Assembly (NCBI GenBank): GCA_964607765.1
Contig: CAZSNT010000003.1
Coordinates: 77,172 to 141,171 of the forward strand
DNA from: CAZSNT01 sp964607765
GTDB lineage: Bacteria > Verrucomicrobiota > Lentisphaeria > Oligosphaerales > JABHEG01
Direction: 5' to 3'
DNA: 64,000 bases
Each line of letters opens with the position of its first letter. Position 1 is the stretch's first letter. This document shows, one piece after another, positions 36,353 through 46,422 of the stretch. Both the position numbers and the translations under genes were made by a program. Below the pieces are notes generated by a model that did no database searches, was not told where the DNA came from, and was given only the letters and a program-made list of their open reading frames with translations.

Positions 36353-38119
36353 ATGGAAACGTACATGTCCACCGATAAACGTCCCAACGTAGTCTTCGTG
36401 CTTACCGATGATCAGGGCTATCCCCCGCTGGGCTGTCACGGACACCCGTTTATCCAAACGCCGCACCTGGACGCTTTCCACGGTGAATCGGTGCGCTTCG
36501 AGCAATTCCACACCGGCACCACATGCGCCCCGACACGCTCCGGGCTCATGACCGGGCACTACTGCAACTCAACGGGCGTCTGGCACACGATCGGCGGCCG
36601 GTCGCTGCTGCGGCGCAACGAGTGGTCGCTCGCCACCGCACTCGGCGACGCCGGGTACCGCACCGGCATCTTTGGCAAGTGGCACCTGGGCGACGACTAC
36701 CCCTACCGCCCCCAGGACCGTGGCTTCCAGCGCGTTGTCTGTCACGGCGGCGGCGGCATCAGCCAGCAGCCCGACTGGTGGGGCAACGACTACTTCGACG
36801 ACACCTACATGGTCGACGGCGAGCCCAAAGCTCACGAAGGCTACTGCACGGACGTCTTCTTCCGTGAAGCCCTGAGCTTCATCGAGGCCAACAGACACCA
36901 GCCCTTCTTCGCGTACATCTCGACCAATGCTCCCCATGGCCCGTGGAACGTCGAGCCGCACTACCGCGACCTCTACACCGACCACGACGTGCACGAGAGC
37001 TACGCCCGGTTCCTCGGCATGATAAGCAACATCGACGAGAACTTCGGTAAGCTCCGCGACAAGCTCCGTGAACTCGACCTCGAGGACAACACAATCCTCA
37101 TCTTCATGAGCGACAACGGCCAGACCGGTGTCCGCGGCACGCCGGCCGAGGTCCTGTACAATGCCGGCATGCGCGGGCTCAAGGGCAGCCCCTACGACGG
37201 CGGACACCGTGTGCCGTTCCTGTTGCGCTGGCCCGCCGGCGGCATCGCAGCCGCGCGCACGATTGACCAGCTCGCGAGCTACGTGGACTTCATGCCCACG
37301 CTTCTTGACCTCTGCGGCGTGGATGTGCCCGCCGAACGCTCGTTCCACGGCGAGAGCCTGCACCCGCTGTTGGAAGACGATGTGGACGAACACTGGTCGG
37401 AACGCGCCATCGCGACCGACACGCAGCGGGTCGCGCACCCGGTCAAGTGGCGTCTGAGCTGCGTGATGAAGAACAACTGGCGCCTCGTCAACCGGACCGA
37501 GCTTTACAACATTGCGGATGATCCGGCACAACAGAACGACGTGTCTGCGCAGCACCCCGCACTGGTAGCGAAGCTGCAACAGGCGTACGAGGAGTGGTGG
37601 GAGCTGTGCTCGACGCAGAACAACGACGAAATCCCCATCTCCATCGGCGCCGAGGCGCAGGAGACGGCAGTGCTGCGGACCCACGATATCCGCAACGAGG
37701 AGGATCACGCCACGGTCTGGCACCAGGGACAGGTGCGCCAAGGCAACGCCTGTCACGGCTGGTGGGAGATCATGGTCGAGGCAGAAGGTGAATACGAGTT
37801 CGATCTGCGGCGCTGGCCCAGAGAGGCCGGGCACCGTGTGCGCGGCAACATCGAGGGCGACGACGTGACCTACCGCCAAGACGGTATTGAGCCCGACATG
37901 GACTTCTTCTATTCCGGCGGCGTGGCCCTGGACATCGACACGGCCGGGCTCCTTGTCTCCGGCTTCCCGGAGCAGTGGGTATCGGTGAACGCTGAGGACC
38001 GCGGCGCGCGCATCCGCATGCATCTGCCGGCCGGTCCGCGGCACGTCCGGGCGCAGTTCGCGTCGTCCGGCGGCTTCTACTCATCGGCGTACTACGTGTA
38101 CGTCCGGCGTGTGGGTTGA
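36353..38119 (+). CDS. Sulfatase with C-terminal beta-rich domain, no signal peptide
   Basis: About 588 residues from ATG 36353 (AAGAAG just upstream; the TTG at 36308 would add an unlikely tail). Motifs: 'NVVFVLTDDQGYPPLGCHGH', formylglycine motif CAPTR (Cys58), 'GIFGKWHLGDDYPYRPQ', 'SDNGQTGVRGTPAEV', 'YDGGHRVPFLLRWP'. The C-terminal ~130 residues ('YEFDLRRWPREAGHRVRG') are similar to the tail of sulfatase 1 in the giant fusion ('YRIELRRWPVEIDHPIH'), so the two sulfatases share a domain set and probably a substrate class. No signal peptide is seen despite the extracellular-type architecture. Confidence 0.92.
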   Translation: METYMSTDKRPNVVFVLTDDQGYPPLGCHGHPFIQTPHLDAFHGESVRFEQFHTGTTCAPTRSGLMTGHYCNSTGVWHTIGGRSLLRRNEWSLATALGDAGYRTGIFGKWHLGDDYPYRPQDRGFQRVVCHGGGGISQQPDWWGNDYFDDTYMVDGEPKAHEGYCTDVFFREALSFIEANRHQPFFAYISTNAPHGPWNVEPHYRDLYTDHDVHESYARFLGMISNIDENFGKLRDKLRELDLEDNTILIFMSDNGQTGVRGTPAEVLYNAGMRGLKGSPYDGGHRVPFLLRWPAGGIAAARTIDQLASYVDFMPTLLDLCGVDVPAERSFHGESLHPLLEDDVDEHWSERAIATDTQRVAHPVKWRLSCVMKNNWRLVNRTELYNIADDPAQQNDVSAQHPALVAKLQQAYEEWWELCSTQNNDEIPISIGAEAQETAVLRTHDIRNEEDHATVWHQGQVRQGNACHGWWEIMVEAEGEYEFDLRRWPREAGHRVRGNIEGDDVTYRQDGIEPDMDFFYSGGVALDIDTAGLLVSGFPEQWVSVNAEDRGARIRMHLPAGPRHVRAQFASSGGFYSSAYYVYVRRVG

Positions 38120-38200
38120 TCCAGGGGTGTCAGACAAGGACGAGTATCAATGCTGGTATGACGCCTGCGCGCGCACGGTGTGTTATCGGAACACGTAGTG

Positions 38201-39028
<828 letters not shown>

Positions 39029-39172
39029 GGCACCTTGCTCCTTTCCTCGACACCTTCCTTCAGAATCCACAACACACGCGCGCTGACTCGCCGCCGGACT
39101 CGCCACAGACATGGCAGCTTCTCTCTTCTGCTGTGGGGTCCATCCCCAACGCTCGAAACTGTGCACAGCGCG

Positions 39173-40315
39173 TCATATCAAGGCCACACGCTTCTCGGCA
39201 GGGCAGCCGATACTGACACCACCCTCCCAGACGAACGGACGGCAAAGCAACCGGCTGATCAAAGCCGTGTCCTCTTCCTCAACCAGCAGATTGACGCAGA
39301 CATCGAGCACCTTTGGCCAGTCGTACGCAATTCCTACGAACTGCTCGGAGCGACCGCCCCGCATCACGCCTGCCTGCATGGATGCCAGACTCAAGTCGCC
39401 GGGAATAGACATCCCGACCAAGTCGGCATACTCGACAATTCTCGTGGCATTGTCGACGTCCAGGCTGATGATGCCGGTCTGCTCCGGGAAGGACTCCAGA
39501 TAGCCTTTGATCCCGATGAGATCGACCGGATGGCAGCTCCTTGACAGTTCAATGGCCTTGCTGTTCACGACCAGTCCCGCCTCGCCCATCTCGTCGCCAA
39601 ACCCCGCCAGGACAGGTTCCAGCGCCGCGGCCGGCCAGTCACTGGTAGCAAAAAGCCCAATCTGCCGGTGACCCGCAGCAACCAACCGCCTCGTCAGCAG
39701 ACGCGTCGCGGCATACGTGTCGCCAGAGATACACGGGCAGCAACCGCGGCGGTCTGCGCCGAGGAATACCACCGGCAGGGAATCGGCAATGCCAAGCCCC
39801 GCAAGGACCTCGCGCCCAACCATGGAGATGATGCCCTTTACCCCAGCGTCATCCGCCAGCCACTCGCCCCCGGACACCGGTTCCGTGCCGTCCACGGCTG
39901 CCAGCCCCATCCCGTATCCCTTCCGCTCCAGGATCCTCCTGAACCGAGCGACGTCAATAATGCCCATCTCCTGGGAATGCCGCGGAGTCCCGGTGTGATG
40001 CAGCAGATGCGAATACTCTCCGGCGATCACCAGAATGGTCCCCGCCGAGGTGCCTTTGGGGGACGTCGACCTGACGAAGATCCCCTTCTGTCGGACCTTC
40101 TCGATGTAGCCCTCGCGCTCAAGCCGATTCAGCGAGCTCTGGATCGGGTAGCGGCTCAAGCCGGTGAGCCGGATCAAGTCATTGAAGCTGGGCATCCGTT
40201 CGCCAGTCATCCAGCGCCGTTGCACGATCTCGTGCAGCAGGATCTCGTACACCTGCTCGCTCAATGACTTGCCGGGCCGGCGCCGCAACGGCTTATTGTA
40301 GAGACTTTGCTTCAT
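39173..40315 (-). CDS. GntR-type transcriptional regulator with LacI-type sugar-binding domain
   Basis: 380 residues. Residues ~15-85 are a winged helix of the GntR family ('SLSEQVYEILLHEIVQRRWM', 'RMPSFNDLIRLTGLSRYPIQ', 'LEREGYIEKVRQKGIFV'). Residues ~95-375 form a periplasmic-binding-protein-like sensor ('GIISMVGREVLAGLGIADSL', 'RLLTRRLVAAGHRQIGLF'). The protein probably represses or activates sugar genes in response to a glycan-derived ligand. It is divergently transcribed from the RR-histidine kinase gene across a 296-bp gap that holds a dyad and two direct repeats, which are the natural operator candidates. Confidence 0.88.
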   Translation of the reverse strand: MKQSLYNKPLRRRPGKSLSEQVYEILLHEIVQRRWMTGERMPSFNDLIRLTGLSRYPIQSSLNRLEREGYIEKVRQKGIFVRSTSPKGTSAGTILVIAGEYSHLLHHTGTPRHSQEMGIIDVARFRRILERKGYGMGLAAVDGTEPVSGGEWLADDAGVKGIISMVGREVLAGLGIADSLPVVFLGADRRGCCPCISGDTYAATRLLTRRLVAAGHRQIGLFATSDWPAAALEPVLAGFGDEMGEAGLVVNSKAIELSRSCHPVDLIGIKGYLESFPEQTGIISLDVDNATRIVEYADLVGMSIPGDLSLASMQAGVMRGGRSEQFVGIAYDWPKVLDVCVNLLVEEEDTALISRLLCRPFVWEGGVSIGCPAEKRVALI

Positions 40316-40330
40316 TCAAAAACCCATCCA

Positions 40331-40415
40331 ATAGGACATAGTTATGTACTATGCAACGCCGGGGAGAAGTTGTCAACCGGCTGCACAGGAGCTCCGTGTA
40401 TAGGACATAGTTGTG
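40331..40415. promoter_or_regulatory. Candidate operator region: dyad plus two direct repeats
   Basis: CATAGT-N5-ACTATG (40337-40353) is a perfect dyad 22 bases upstream of the regulator's start codon. ATAGGACATAGTTRTG occurs at 40331-40346 and again at 40400-40415, 69 bp apart (15 of 16 identical). CTGCAC (40381-40386) and GTGCAG (40413-40418) form a further inverted pair. These suit an autoregulated GntR-family protein. Confidence 0.45.
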
Positions 40416-40611
40416 CAGGGAAGGCGCGTCGCTGTGTTTGCTGCCCGATCTCAACGGACACCATCGCGGGGCGAAGCGTGAGCGTCCCGCAGCACCGCTT
40501 GAACAAACCCCTTCCGGTACGTAGAGTTGCGTACGAGAATGACGGGAACGACGGGAGTCGGACGGCGCGTGGCTTGTGCCGCCCGGCGAGGAAAGTCGAG
40601 GGATCCGCTCC

Positions 40612-41787
40612 ATGGGCAGGCATGTACTGATCGTCGATGACGAGCAAAGCGTCCGCTTCACTCTGGAGGCATTCCTCACGGCCAACTGCGACGCAACGGT
40701 CCACACCGCGCCCGATTCCCAGACTGCCCTCCGCCTGCTTGAGCAGCATCCCGTCGACGTGGCTGTCTGCGACATTGTGCTCCCCGACATGAACGGAGTG
40801 GAGCTGCTCCAGGCCATCCGTGATGCGGCCCCGGACGTCAAGGTCATCATGATCACCGGACACCCTACCGTGGACACAACGGCCGAGTCTCTGCGGGCCG
40901 GCGCCTTCGATTTCCTGCTCAAGCCGCTGCGCAAGGAGGGGTTTCTGCAGTCGGTCAGCAATGCGTTGCGGTTCAAGGCGCTGGAAGAAGAGAACGTACG
41001 CTACCGCGAACAGCTTGAACGCCTGGTCTTTGAGCGAACGGCCAAGCTGCGCACATCACAGCGTGCGCTCAGAGCGCTCAGCGCACGCCTGGCTGAGATC
41101 CAGGAGATCGAGCGCCAGGGGCTCTGCCGCGAGCTGCACGACCAGTTCGGGCAAGCCCTGACAGCGCTCGGCATCAACCTGACCGTCGTGCGCAAGAGCG
41201 TGATCACGGAACCGAGCGACCCGGCAATCAAACGCCTGGAAGAGGCCATTGATCTTGTCGAGCAGCTTGGCTACACAGTCCGCGACATCATGTGTGATCT
41301 CAGGCCGCCCCTGCTCGACGACTACGGACTGCTGGCCGCGCTGCGTTGGTATGCCGACCAGTTCCAGGAAAGAACAGAGCTGACCACCAACGTAACGGGA
41401 CGCGAGACCGAGCCGCGTCTCCCGCCCACCACGGAAGTGGCCCTGTTCCGTATCAGCCAAGAGGCACTGACCAACATCGCCAAACACGCCAACGCCAATC
41501 GTGTCACGGTCAGCTACGCACCGAACGCGAGCCATGTTGTGCTGGACATAGCCGACGATGGGATGGGATTCGATCCCGATACCAGCGAACAGACGGATGT
41601 CCGGACAGGCTGGGGGCTGCAGACAATGCGCGATCGGGCGCTCGCAGTAGGCGGACGCCTGCGCGTGCACTCAGCGCGCGGGGCGGGCAGCCGCGTGACG
41701 GTAGAAGTCCCGTTGCCCGGCAAAGACGATCCGGAGGAAGCCCAATGCCCACCATCACGGTCTTCATTGCCGACGACCACAGGATAA
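40612..41787 (+). CDS. Receiver domain fused to a NarL-type (HisKA_3) histidine kinase
   Basis: About 391 residues from ATG 40612. Residues 1-125 are a receiver ('HVLIVDDEQSVRFTLEAFL', Asp in 'DVAVCDIVLPDMNG', 'AFDFLLKPLR'). A coiled coil (~125-160) joins it to a HisKA_3 dimerisation domain with the phospho-His in 'RQGLCRELHDQFGQALTALG', then an HATPase ('EVALFRISQEALTNIAKHAN', 'DIADDGMGFD', 'GWGLQTMRDRALAVGGR'). No membrane segment, so it is a soluble kinase receiving a signal through its own receiver. The next gene, overlapping its end, is a truncated NarL-type regulator, which would have been its partner. Confidence 0.92.
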   Translation: MGRHVLIVDDEQSVRFTLEAFLTANCDATVHTAPDSQTALRLLEQHPVDVAVCDIVLPDMNGVELLQAIRDAAPDVKVIMITGHPTVDTTAESLRAGAFDFLLKPLRKEGFLQSVSNALRFKALEEENVRYREQLERLVFERTAKLRTSQRALRALSARLAEIQEIERQGLCRELHDQFGQALTALGINLTVVRKSVITEPSDPAIKRLEEAIDLVEQLGYTVRDIMCDLRPPLLDDYGLLAALRWYADQFQERTELTTNVTGRETEPRLPPTTEVALFRISQEALTNIAKHANANRVTVSYAPNASHVVLDIADDGMGFDPDTSEQTDVRTGWGLQTMRDRALAVGGRLRVHSARGAGSRVTVEVPLPGKDDPEEAQCPPSRSSLPTTTG

Positions 41788-41930
41788 TCCGCGACGGGCT
41801 CCGCCTCGTTCTCGAAACCGAGGGCGGCGTCACCGTGGTCGGCAAGGAAGCGGCAGACGCTGTTCGCGCCGTCCACAACGGCCGCGGGTACCTGAGCCGG
41901 AGAGTTGCTGACCCCGCGACTGGCGCCTGA
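41745..41930 (+). pseudogene. Truncated NarL-type response regulator
   Basis: 61 codons overlapping the 3' end of the kinase gene, with GGAGGAA five bases before the ATG. The N-terminus 'PTITVFIADDHRIIRDGLRL' is a textbook NarL/DegU receiver start, but after 'GGVTVVGKEA' it jumps to 'ADAVRAVHNGRGYLSRRVAD', a segment that lies after the receiver in intact proteins. The phospho-acceptor Asp and the whole DNA-binding helix-turn-helix are absent, so the kinase lacks a functional adjacent regulator. Confidence 0.82.
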
Positions 41931-41970
41931 TCCGGCTGCGGCCTGAGACGTGCCGCATGCCTGCGCCCTG

Positions 41971-43014
41971 TCACGGCGCTGTCGCAGGCAGGCGGCCAAT
42001 ATCCGTGCTGCGCGCCCAGGCAACCAGCTGCGGCCAGCCTCCCGGCCCGAATCGCTTCGCGAAGTAACGGTACCCGTCGCCGTAGGTCGGGTGCTCACTC
42101 GTCTCGATCCGATGCAGCTCCTGCGGCAGACCGTCGTGCCGGCACACGGCGGCCGCCACAAACTGACAGATCCCCTCTGTCACCCACTTGGGTGCGCCCT
42201 CGTCAATCCGTGGCAGAAACTCGGCCATGAGGTCATGCGTCAGCTCGTGCGCAGCAGTGCTGAGGAACTCGTCCGGCTGCAGTCCGCGGAGGATCAGCAC
42301 GCGCTCTTTCACTTCGGTCCGACTCGACCGCTGGAAACCGAAGAAACGCGTGGTGGTGATGGTCGTCTCGGTACGCCGGTACAGGCCTCGCTGGATGAGG
42401 TCCTCCGGCGTCTTCGCCCGTCCGCCGCCCGGCATGTCCGTGAGCCCCACCAGCTGCAGACGCGGCAGTGACGCCGAACGCCAGCCCGTGATGCGCCGTA
42501 CAAGATCCCGCGCACGGACCAGAACGGCCTGGGCCTTACCCCGGTCCATTATCGCCCGGTCGTTACAGGCCTGGCACAGCGTCCGGCCGTCCGCCAGCTG
42601 AGCCCCTCTGCCGAAGGGCAGCTGGCACCCCCAGCAGCGGGGGCTCTGCGCGTGGTCGCGGCAGTAACGGTGGCCGTCGATCGACACGCCCAGTCGGAGA
42701 GGCTTGCGGCAGACCTCGCACGTGGGCAGTTGGCTGTCGAAGCAGCGGTCCGAACAGTACGTCTTGCCCTCTGCGGTCAGGTATGCCCCGGACACGGTCC
42801 TGCTGCACACCGTACAGCGGGGCAGCGTTCTCGCATGGCACGCGCTGGAGCAAAACGGCTTGCCCTTGCTTGTCAGGTACCTGCCGTGAATGCGCTTGCT
42901 GCACACAGAGCACACAGGCCGGTCCCCGGCCGCCTCAGCCGCAGGGAACCAGATCAATGCTGCCAGCAGCAGACACAGCTGTATGCTGCACGCTCGAATG
43001 ATGCCTCTCATCAT
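41971..43014 (-). CDS. Secreted LIM-like zinc-finger / DA1-like metallopeptidase
   Basis: 347 residues with a signal peptide ('CLLLAALIWFPAAEAAG'). Residues ~33-145 contain four zinc-finger-like blocks of CxxC pairs ('CSVCSKRIHGRYLTSKGKPF', 'CTVCSRTVSGAYLTAEGKTY', 'CEVCRKPL', 'CWGCQLPF'), arranged like LIM domains. The C-terminal half resembles the DA1 peptidase: 'RVLILRGLQPDEFLSTAAHE', then His256-Glu-Leu-Thr-His260, and 'WVTEGICQFVAAA', whose Glu would be the third zinc ligand. LIM plus DA1 is best known in plants (DA1 is a ubiquitin-activated peptidase). A leader peptide puts this version outside the cytoplasm. Active site visible; substrate unknown. Confidence 0.82.
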   Translation of the reverse strand: MMRGIIRACSIQLCLLLAALIWFPAAEAAGDRPVCSVCSKRIHGRYLTSKGKPFCSSACHARTLPRCTVCSRTVSGAYLTAEGKTYCSDRCFDSQLPTCEVCRKPLRLGVSIDGHRYCRDHAQSPRCWGCQLPFGRGAQLADGRTLCQACNDRAIMDRGKAQAVLVRARDLVRRITGWRSASLPRLQLVGLTDMPGGGRAKTPEDLIQRGLYRRTETTITTTRFFGFQRSSRTEVKERVLILRGLQPDEFLSTAAHELTHDLMAEFLPRIDEGAPKWVTEGICQFVAAAVCRHDGLPQELHRIETSEHPTYGDGYRYFAKRFGPGGWPQLVAWARSTDIGRLPATAP

Positions 43015-43049
43015 CTGTCAGTTGAAAACCCGCGTGGAGTCTCTACCGT

Positions 43050-43706
43050 ATGGCCATGCGTGACCTGATGAAACTCAAGACGATCCAGGTTGCCGTCCCT
43101 GCCGGACTGGCAATTACACTGCTCTGTGTACCGTTCATTCTCATCAGAACACCGGCGGGCAGGCTCCGGACCATGCAGCTCGCCTTTCTTGCGCCGCTCG
43201 CCATCGTGCTGTTTCAGGCGGGAGTCGCCTGGACACCACACGTGCCCGGCGCCCGCATGCTGCGGATGGACTTCACCCGCAGAGACATCGCCCAGCTGCT
43301 CACCGTGACGGCCATCCTGACGCTCTTCGCGCACATCTGTATTGACCCGCTGCTGGCCGTTGTGTTGCCCGGCTACTTCCCGAAGTCACTCAAATCCCTG
43401 TTCGCCGGCCTGCCGTGGATGGCGCTGTTCCAGCCGCTTGTCGTGATCTGCGGCAGCTATGCGTTCGCCGCGCGCCTGACGCGGCGCCCCACTGTCTGCC
43501 TGATTGCGGTTGTCGTCGCGCGCCAGGGAATACTGCTTCTGCAACTGGGCAAGGACGGCCGCACGGGATATCTGCCGGCGCTGCTGTTGGCCGTCACCGG
43601 GCTGTACGGGCTGATTCTCGGATGGAGTTACCGGTGTTACGGCTTCGTGGGACCGGCCGTCATCGCCTGCCTCTCACAGCTGCGCCACGTGTTCCGCTTC
43701 CTGTAA
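43050..43706 (+). CDS. Polytopic membrane protein of unknown function
   Basis: 218 residues with about six hydrophobic segments (for example 'VAVPAGLAITLLCVPFILI', 'MQLAFLAPLAIVLFQAGVAW', 'LLTVTAILTLFAHICI', 'ALFQPLVVICGSYAFAA', 'LPALLLAVTGLYGLILGW'). The layout is reminiscent of CPBP-type intramembrane proteases but I see no EExxxR motif, so activity is not supported. It is divergent from the LIM/DA1-like gene, 35 bp apart. Confidence 0.6.
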   Translation: MAMRDLMKLKTIQVAVPAGLAITLLCVPFILIRTPAGRLRTMQLAFLAPLAIVLFQAGVAWTPHVPGARMLRMDFTRRDIAQLLTVTAILTLFAHICIDPLLAVVLPGYFPKSLKSLFAGLPWMALFQPLVVICGSYAFAARLTRRPTVCLIAVVVARQGILLLQLGKDGRTGYLPALLLAVTGLYGLILGWSYRCYGFVGPAVIACLSQLRHVFRFL

Positions 43707-43745
43707 CGTGCCCTCCGCGCTCGCCCCTCCGACCCTCGCCCCTCC

Positions 43746-46325
43746 TCACTTGCTCTCCAAGACCCGTTTAACTTCCGAATAGATCCTGTCAAGCCTGAGG
43801 ATACGCCGGAACAGGCAGAGGCAGATGAACCCCATCAGGCGAAAGGCCAGGTCGGAGCCTGTTTCGATCAGGGAATTGAATGCCTGTTTGTCGACAAAAA
43901 CCATACGGCAGTCTGACGCAGTGATCACAGAAGCACAGCGCGGGCGGTCATCAATCAGGGCCATCTCGCCGAAGATCTCGCCCGGCCCCAGCTCGGCAAG
44001 CTTCACGGGCTTCGCGTGCCCCAGAGATGACACAACATCGACCGTACCTTCCAGAATGATGTAGGCGCCGTCGCCCAGCGCGCCCTCGGTCAGCACGGTT
44101 TCGCCTGTCTCGAAACGCCGCTCTTCCTGCGACAGGTTGAGCGTCTCACCATCTGACAGCGGGGCAAAGAACCGCGCGTGTTCCTCCTCAATCTCCAGCT
44201 GCGCGTCCTCCATGGCCGCCGCGGGGGACTCCACATCGTCAAACAGCAACTGCAGCGTACGCAGCACGGTCTTGTACTTGTCCGTCAGCGCGCGAAGGCG
44301 CTCGGGCAGGATGCTGAACAGGCGGTAGATCAGTCCATGGGCGTAAGGTTTGCCCGTGCGGAACAGCGTCTCCAGGCCGTCGCGGGTCAGAGTCCCCACC
44401 ACCGTCTCCTCAGTCGCCGAGACAACGGTGGCCGAGCGTCGCGTGTTGTAGAACAGACTCAACTCGCCGAAGATCTGACCGGGCGCCAAAGCAGCCATGA
44501 ACACGCCGTCAATGAACACGTGCGCACCGCCGTTCTTGATGTAGTACATCTCCTGCCCCGACTGGCCCTGACGACAGATCATCTGACCGGTGCCGACACG
44601 AATCTCCCGCTCGAAAATACTGGCCATGTATTCGTTGCTGATGGCCCCGAACAGCGCGCCGCTCACGTTCTGACAGATCAGATCCATATCGCTCTTCTGC
44701 ACCGCGCCCGTCTCGCTCTGGATAGGCATCAGCAAGTCGTCGATATAGGTCGTCAGGTTGACTTTGAGCGTCTGCGGCATGCGCATGAAGGCCTGAGAGA
44801 TGCTCTTTGCCTCGTCAACTGACAGGTTGCGTCGTGTCTGGATCCGGCGGTAGAAAAGGTGTTCGCGAAGAGCTTCCGGGCCCTGGATGCCGACAAGGAA
44901 CCGGTATGCAGCTTCCTCCTTGACTGACGCGGAGACAAGCGAGTCAGTGTCACAGCCGGCCAGAAGACGATCGCCAGTGGCCGCAATGCTCTCGTACGTG
45001 CCCGGCAGCTCACCGATCTGACTGTCGTGGATCAGCGCAACGTCTTCAGGGGTCGGCGGGTGCAGCTGCTCGGCCACGACGTCGAACTCCAGTCCCATGC
45101 TGCGGAGCAGCTTGATGACGACAGCGTTGTTGATGCCGCGGCCCGAGACGTTGCTGTGCACGTCCGCACTGTAGGCCGGTGGGCTGAACAGCAGATTTCC
45201 GTAGTTGTCAGTCGCGTGGATCCGCAGCTTCACACCACGCTCGACACACCAGCGCCCAACCCGATCCGCCGCCACCACGGGATCATCCCCTTCGATATTG
45301 AAGTGCCCTACGTCCAGCGTGACTGCCAGGTTGCGCTTCCGACACTCCGGCGCAAGGTGTTGCCAGATGTCCTCCAGGCAATCCACAAACTGCTTCGCGC
45401 CCTGCTTCCTGCCGATCTGGCAGTAGTTCTCGATGCTGACCCGCACGTCGCTGCCCGCGGCCCGTTCGACCAGCGGCACCATGGACAGAGGATTCTCCGT
45501 GCTGATCAAGTGGAATACCACACACTCCGCCCCGACGTCCTTGGCCAGGTCGATCACGTCGAACTGCACAGGCATGCAATTGGCCGGATCGAAGAAGATC
45601 TGCTTGCCGTGCGATGGGTTCGGCGACGGCACGTAAGGGCCGATGATCGGCGAGTGAAGGTCCAGCTTCACGCCTGCACGTTTCAGAGCGTGACGGATAC
45701 GGGCGCGATTGTCCGAGTCAATCTCTTCCGGCAGCAGCCGCGTATAGTTGAATGGATGGAAGTCGATGCTCAGCTCAAGTCCGCAGTACCCGCCCTGCCG
45801 AGCCATGTCGATCAGGGCCACCGGATCCGTGTGCCGGCTCTCCCAAAACGTCGTCAACATCACACGGCGCGGATCGCGCACCGGCTCCCACGTCTCGGCA
45901 GACAACGTGCCGGACAGGTAATTCGTGTCGTAGTGCTTTGCGAATTCGAGCACGAGACCGTCGCGGTGCACGTCATCAGTCTTGTCGTAGAACAAGAAGA
46001 ACGGCGAGTGGTCATAGAGCCAGCAGGCCTTGGCGAGGAAAAACGGCGCACGGACCAGTCGGGTGAAATCGCAGTCACCATCGACGCCGTGGAACAGGCT
46101 CTGAACATGCGTCACTGTCCGAGCGCTGATCTCATAGCCGTACTTGGCCAGGGAGCGATGCCGCGCGAGTAATCCGACAGCCTCGTCGGTTGTCGAGCCA
46201 CGGCTCTCGAGCTCGGCGCGGGCGGCTGCACACCAGAAGTCCGATGTCCCGAGGCTGTGGGCAAGTACGTCTTGCGCCGCAGTCACTGCAGCGTCACCCA
46301 TCACCGATTCAGTCAACTGCTCCAT
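43746..46325 (-). CDS. TIM-barrel (xylose-isomerase/AP-endonuclease-2-like) protein fused to two cyclic-nucleotide-binding domains
   Basis: About 859 residues from ATG 46325 (start uncertain; another ATG at 46301). Residues ~150-420 match the sugar isomerase/AP endonuclease 2 barrel: 'DPVALIDMARQGGYCGLELS', 'KLDLHSPIIGPY', 'VRVSIENYCQIGR', 'NLAVTLDVGHFNIEGD' with metal-binding Glu, Asp and His residues. Residues ~562-660 and ~735-830 are two cNMP-binding domains, each with a phosphate-binding cassette ('GQIFGELSLFYNTRRSATVV' and 'GEIFGEMALIDDRPRCASVI'). No helix-turn-helix or membrane segment is present. The simplest reading is an isomerase-like enzyme whose activity or partner binding is gated by a cyclic nucleotide. 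Confidence 0.85.
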   Translation of the reverse strand: MEQLTESVMGDAAVTAAQDVLAHSLGTSDFWCAAARAELESRGSTTDEAVGLLARHRSLAKYGYEISARTVTHVQSLFHGVDGDCDFTRLVRAPFFLAKACWLYDHSPFFLFYDKTDDVHRDGLVLEFAKHYDTNYLSGTLSAETWEPVRDPRRVMLTTFWESRHTDPVALIDMARQGGYCGLELSIDFHPFNYTRLLPEEIDSDNRARIRHALKRAGVKLDLHSPIIGPYVPSPNPSHGKQIFFDPANCMPVQFDVIDLAKDVGAECVVFHLISTENPLSMVPLVERAAGSDVRVSIENYCQIGRKQGAKQFVDCLEDIWQHLAPECRKRNLAVTLDVGHFNIEGDDPVVAADRVGRWCVERGVKLRIHATDNYGNLLFSPPAYSADVHSNVSGRGINNAVVIKLLRSMGLEFDVVAEQLHPPTPEDVALIHDSQIGELPGTYESIAATGDRLLAGCDTDSLVSASVKEEAAYRFLVGIQGPEALREHLFYRRIQTRRNLSVDEAKSISQAFMRMPQTLKVNLTTYIDDLLMPIQSETGAVQKSDMDLICQNVSGALFGAISNEYMASIFEREIRVGTGQMICRQGQSGQEMYYIKNGGAHVFIDGVFMAALAPGQIFGELSLFYNTRRSATVVSATEETVVGTLTRDGLETLFRTGKPYAHGLIYRLFSILPERLRALTDKYKTVLRTLQLLFDDVESPAAAMEDAQLEIEEEHARFFAPLSDGETLNLSQEERRFETGETVLTEGALGDGAYIILEGTVDVVSSLGHAKPVKLAELGPGEIFGEMALIDDRPRCASVITASDCRMVFVDKQAFNSLIETGSDLAFRLMGFICLCLFRRILRLDRIYSEVKRVLESK

Positions 46326-46422
46326 TCGCAATGACCCGTTTTCCCCCGTCTCGCTGCCGCCATCACTGCCCCTCACAATACCATGCCTCGGCACGCGTTT
46401 CCACACACGAAAACGACCTTCA

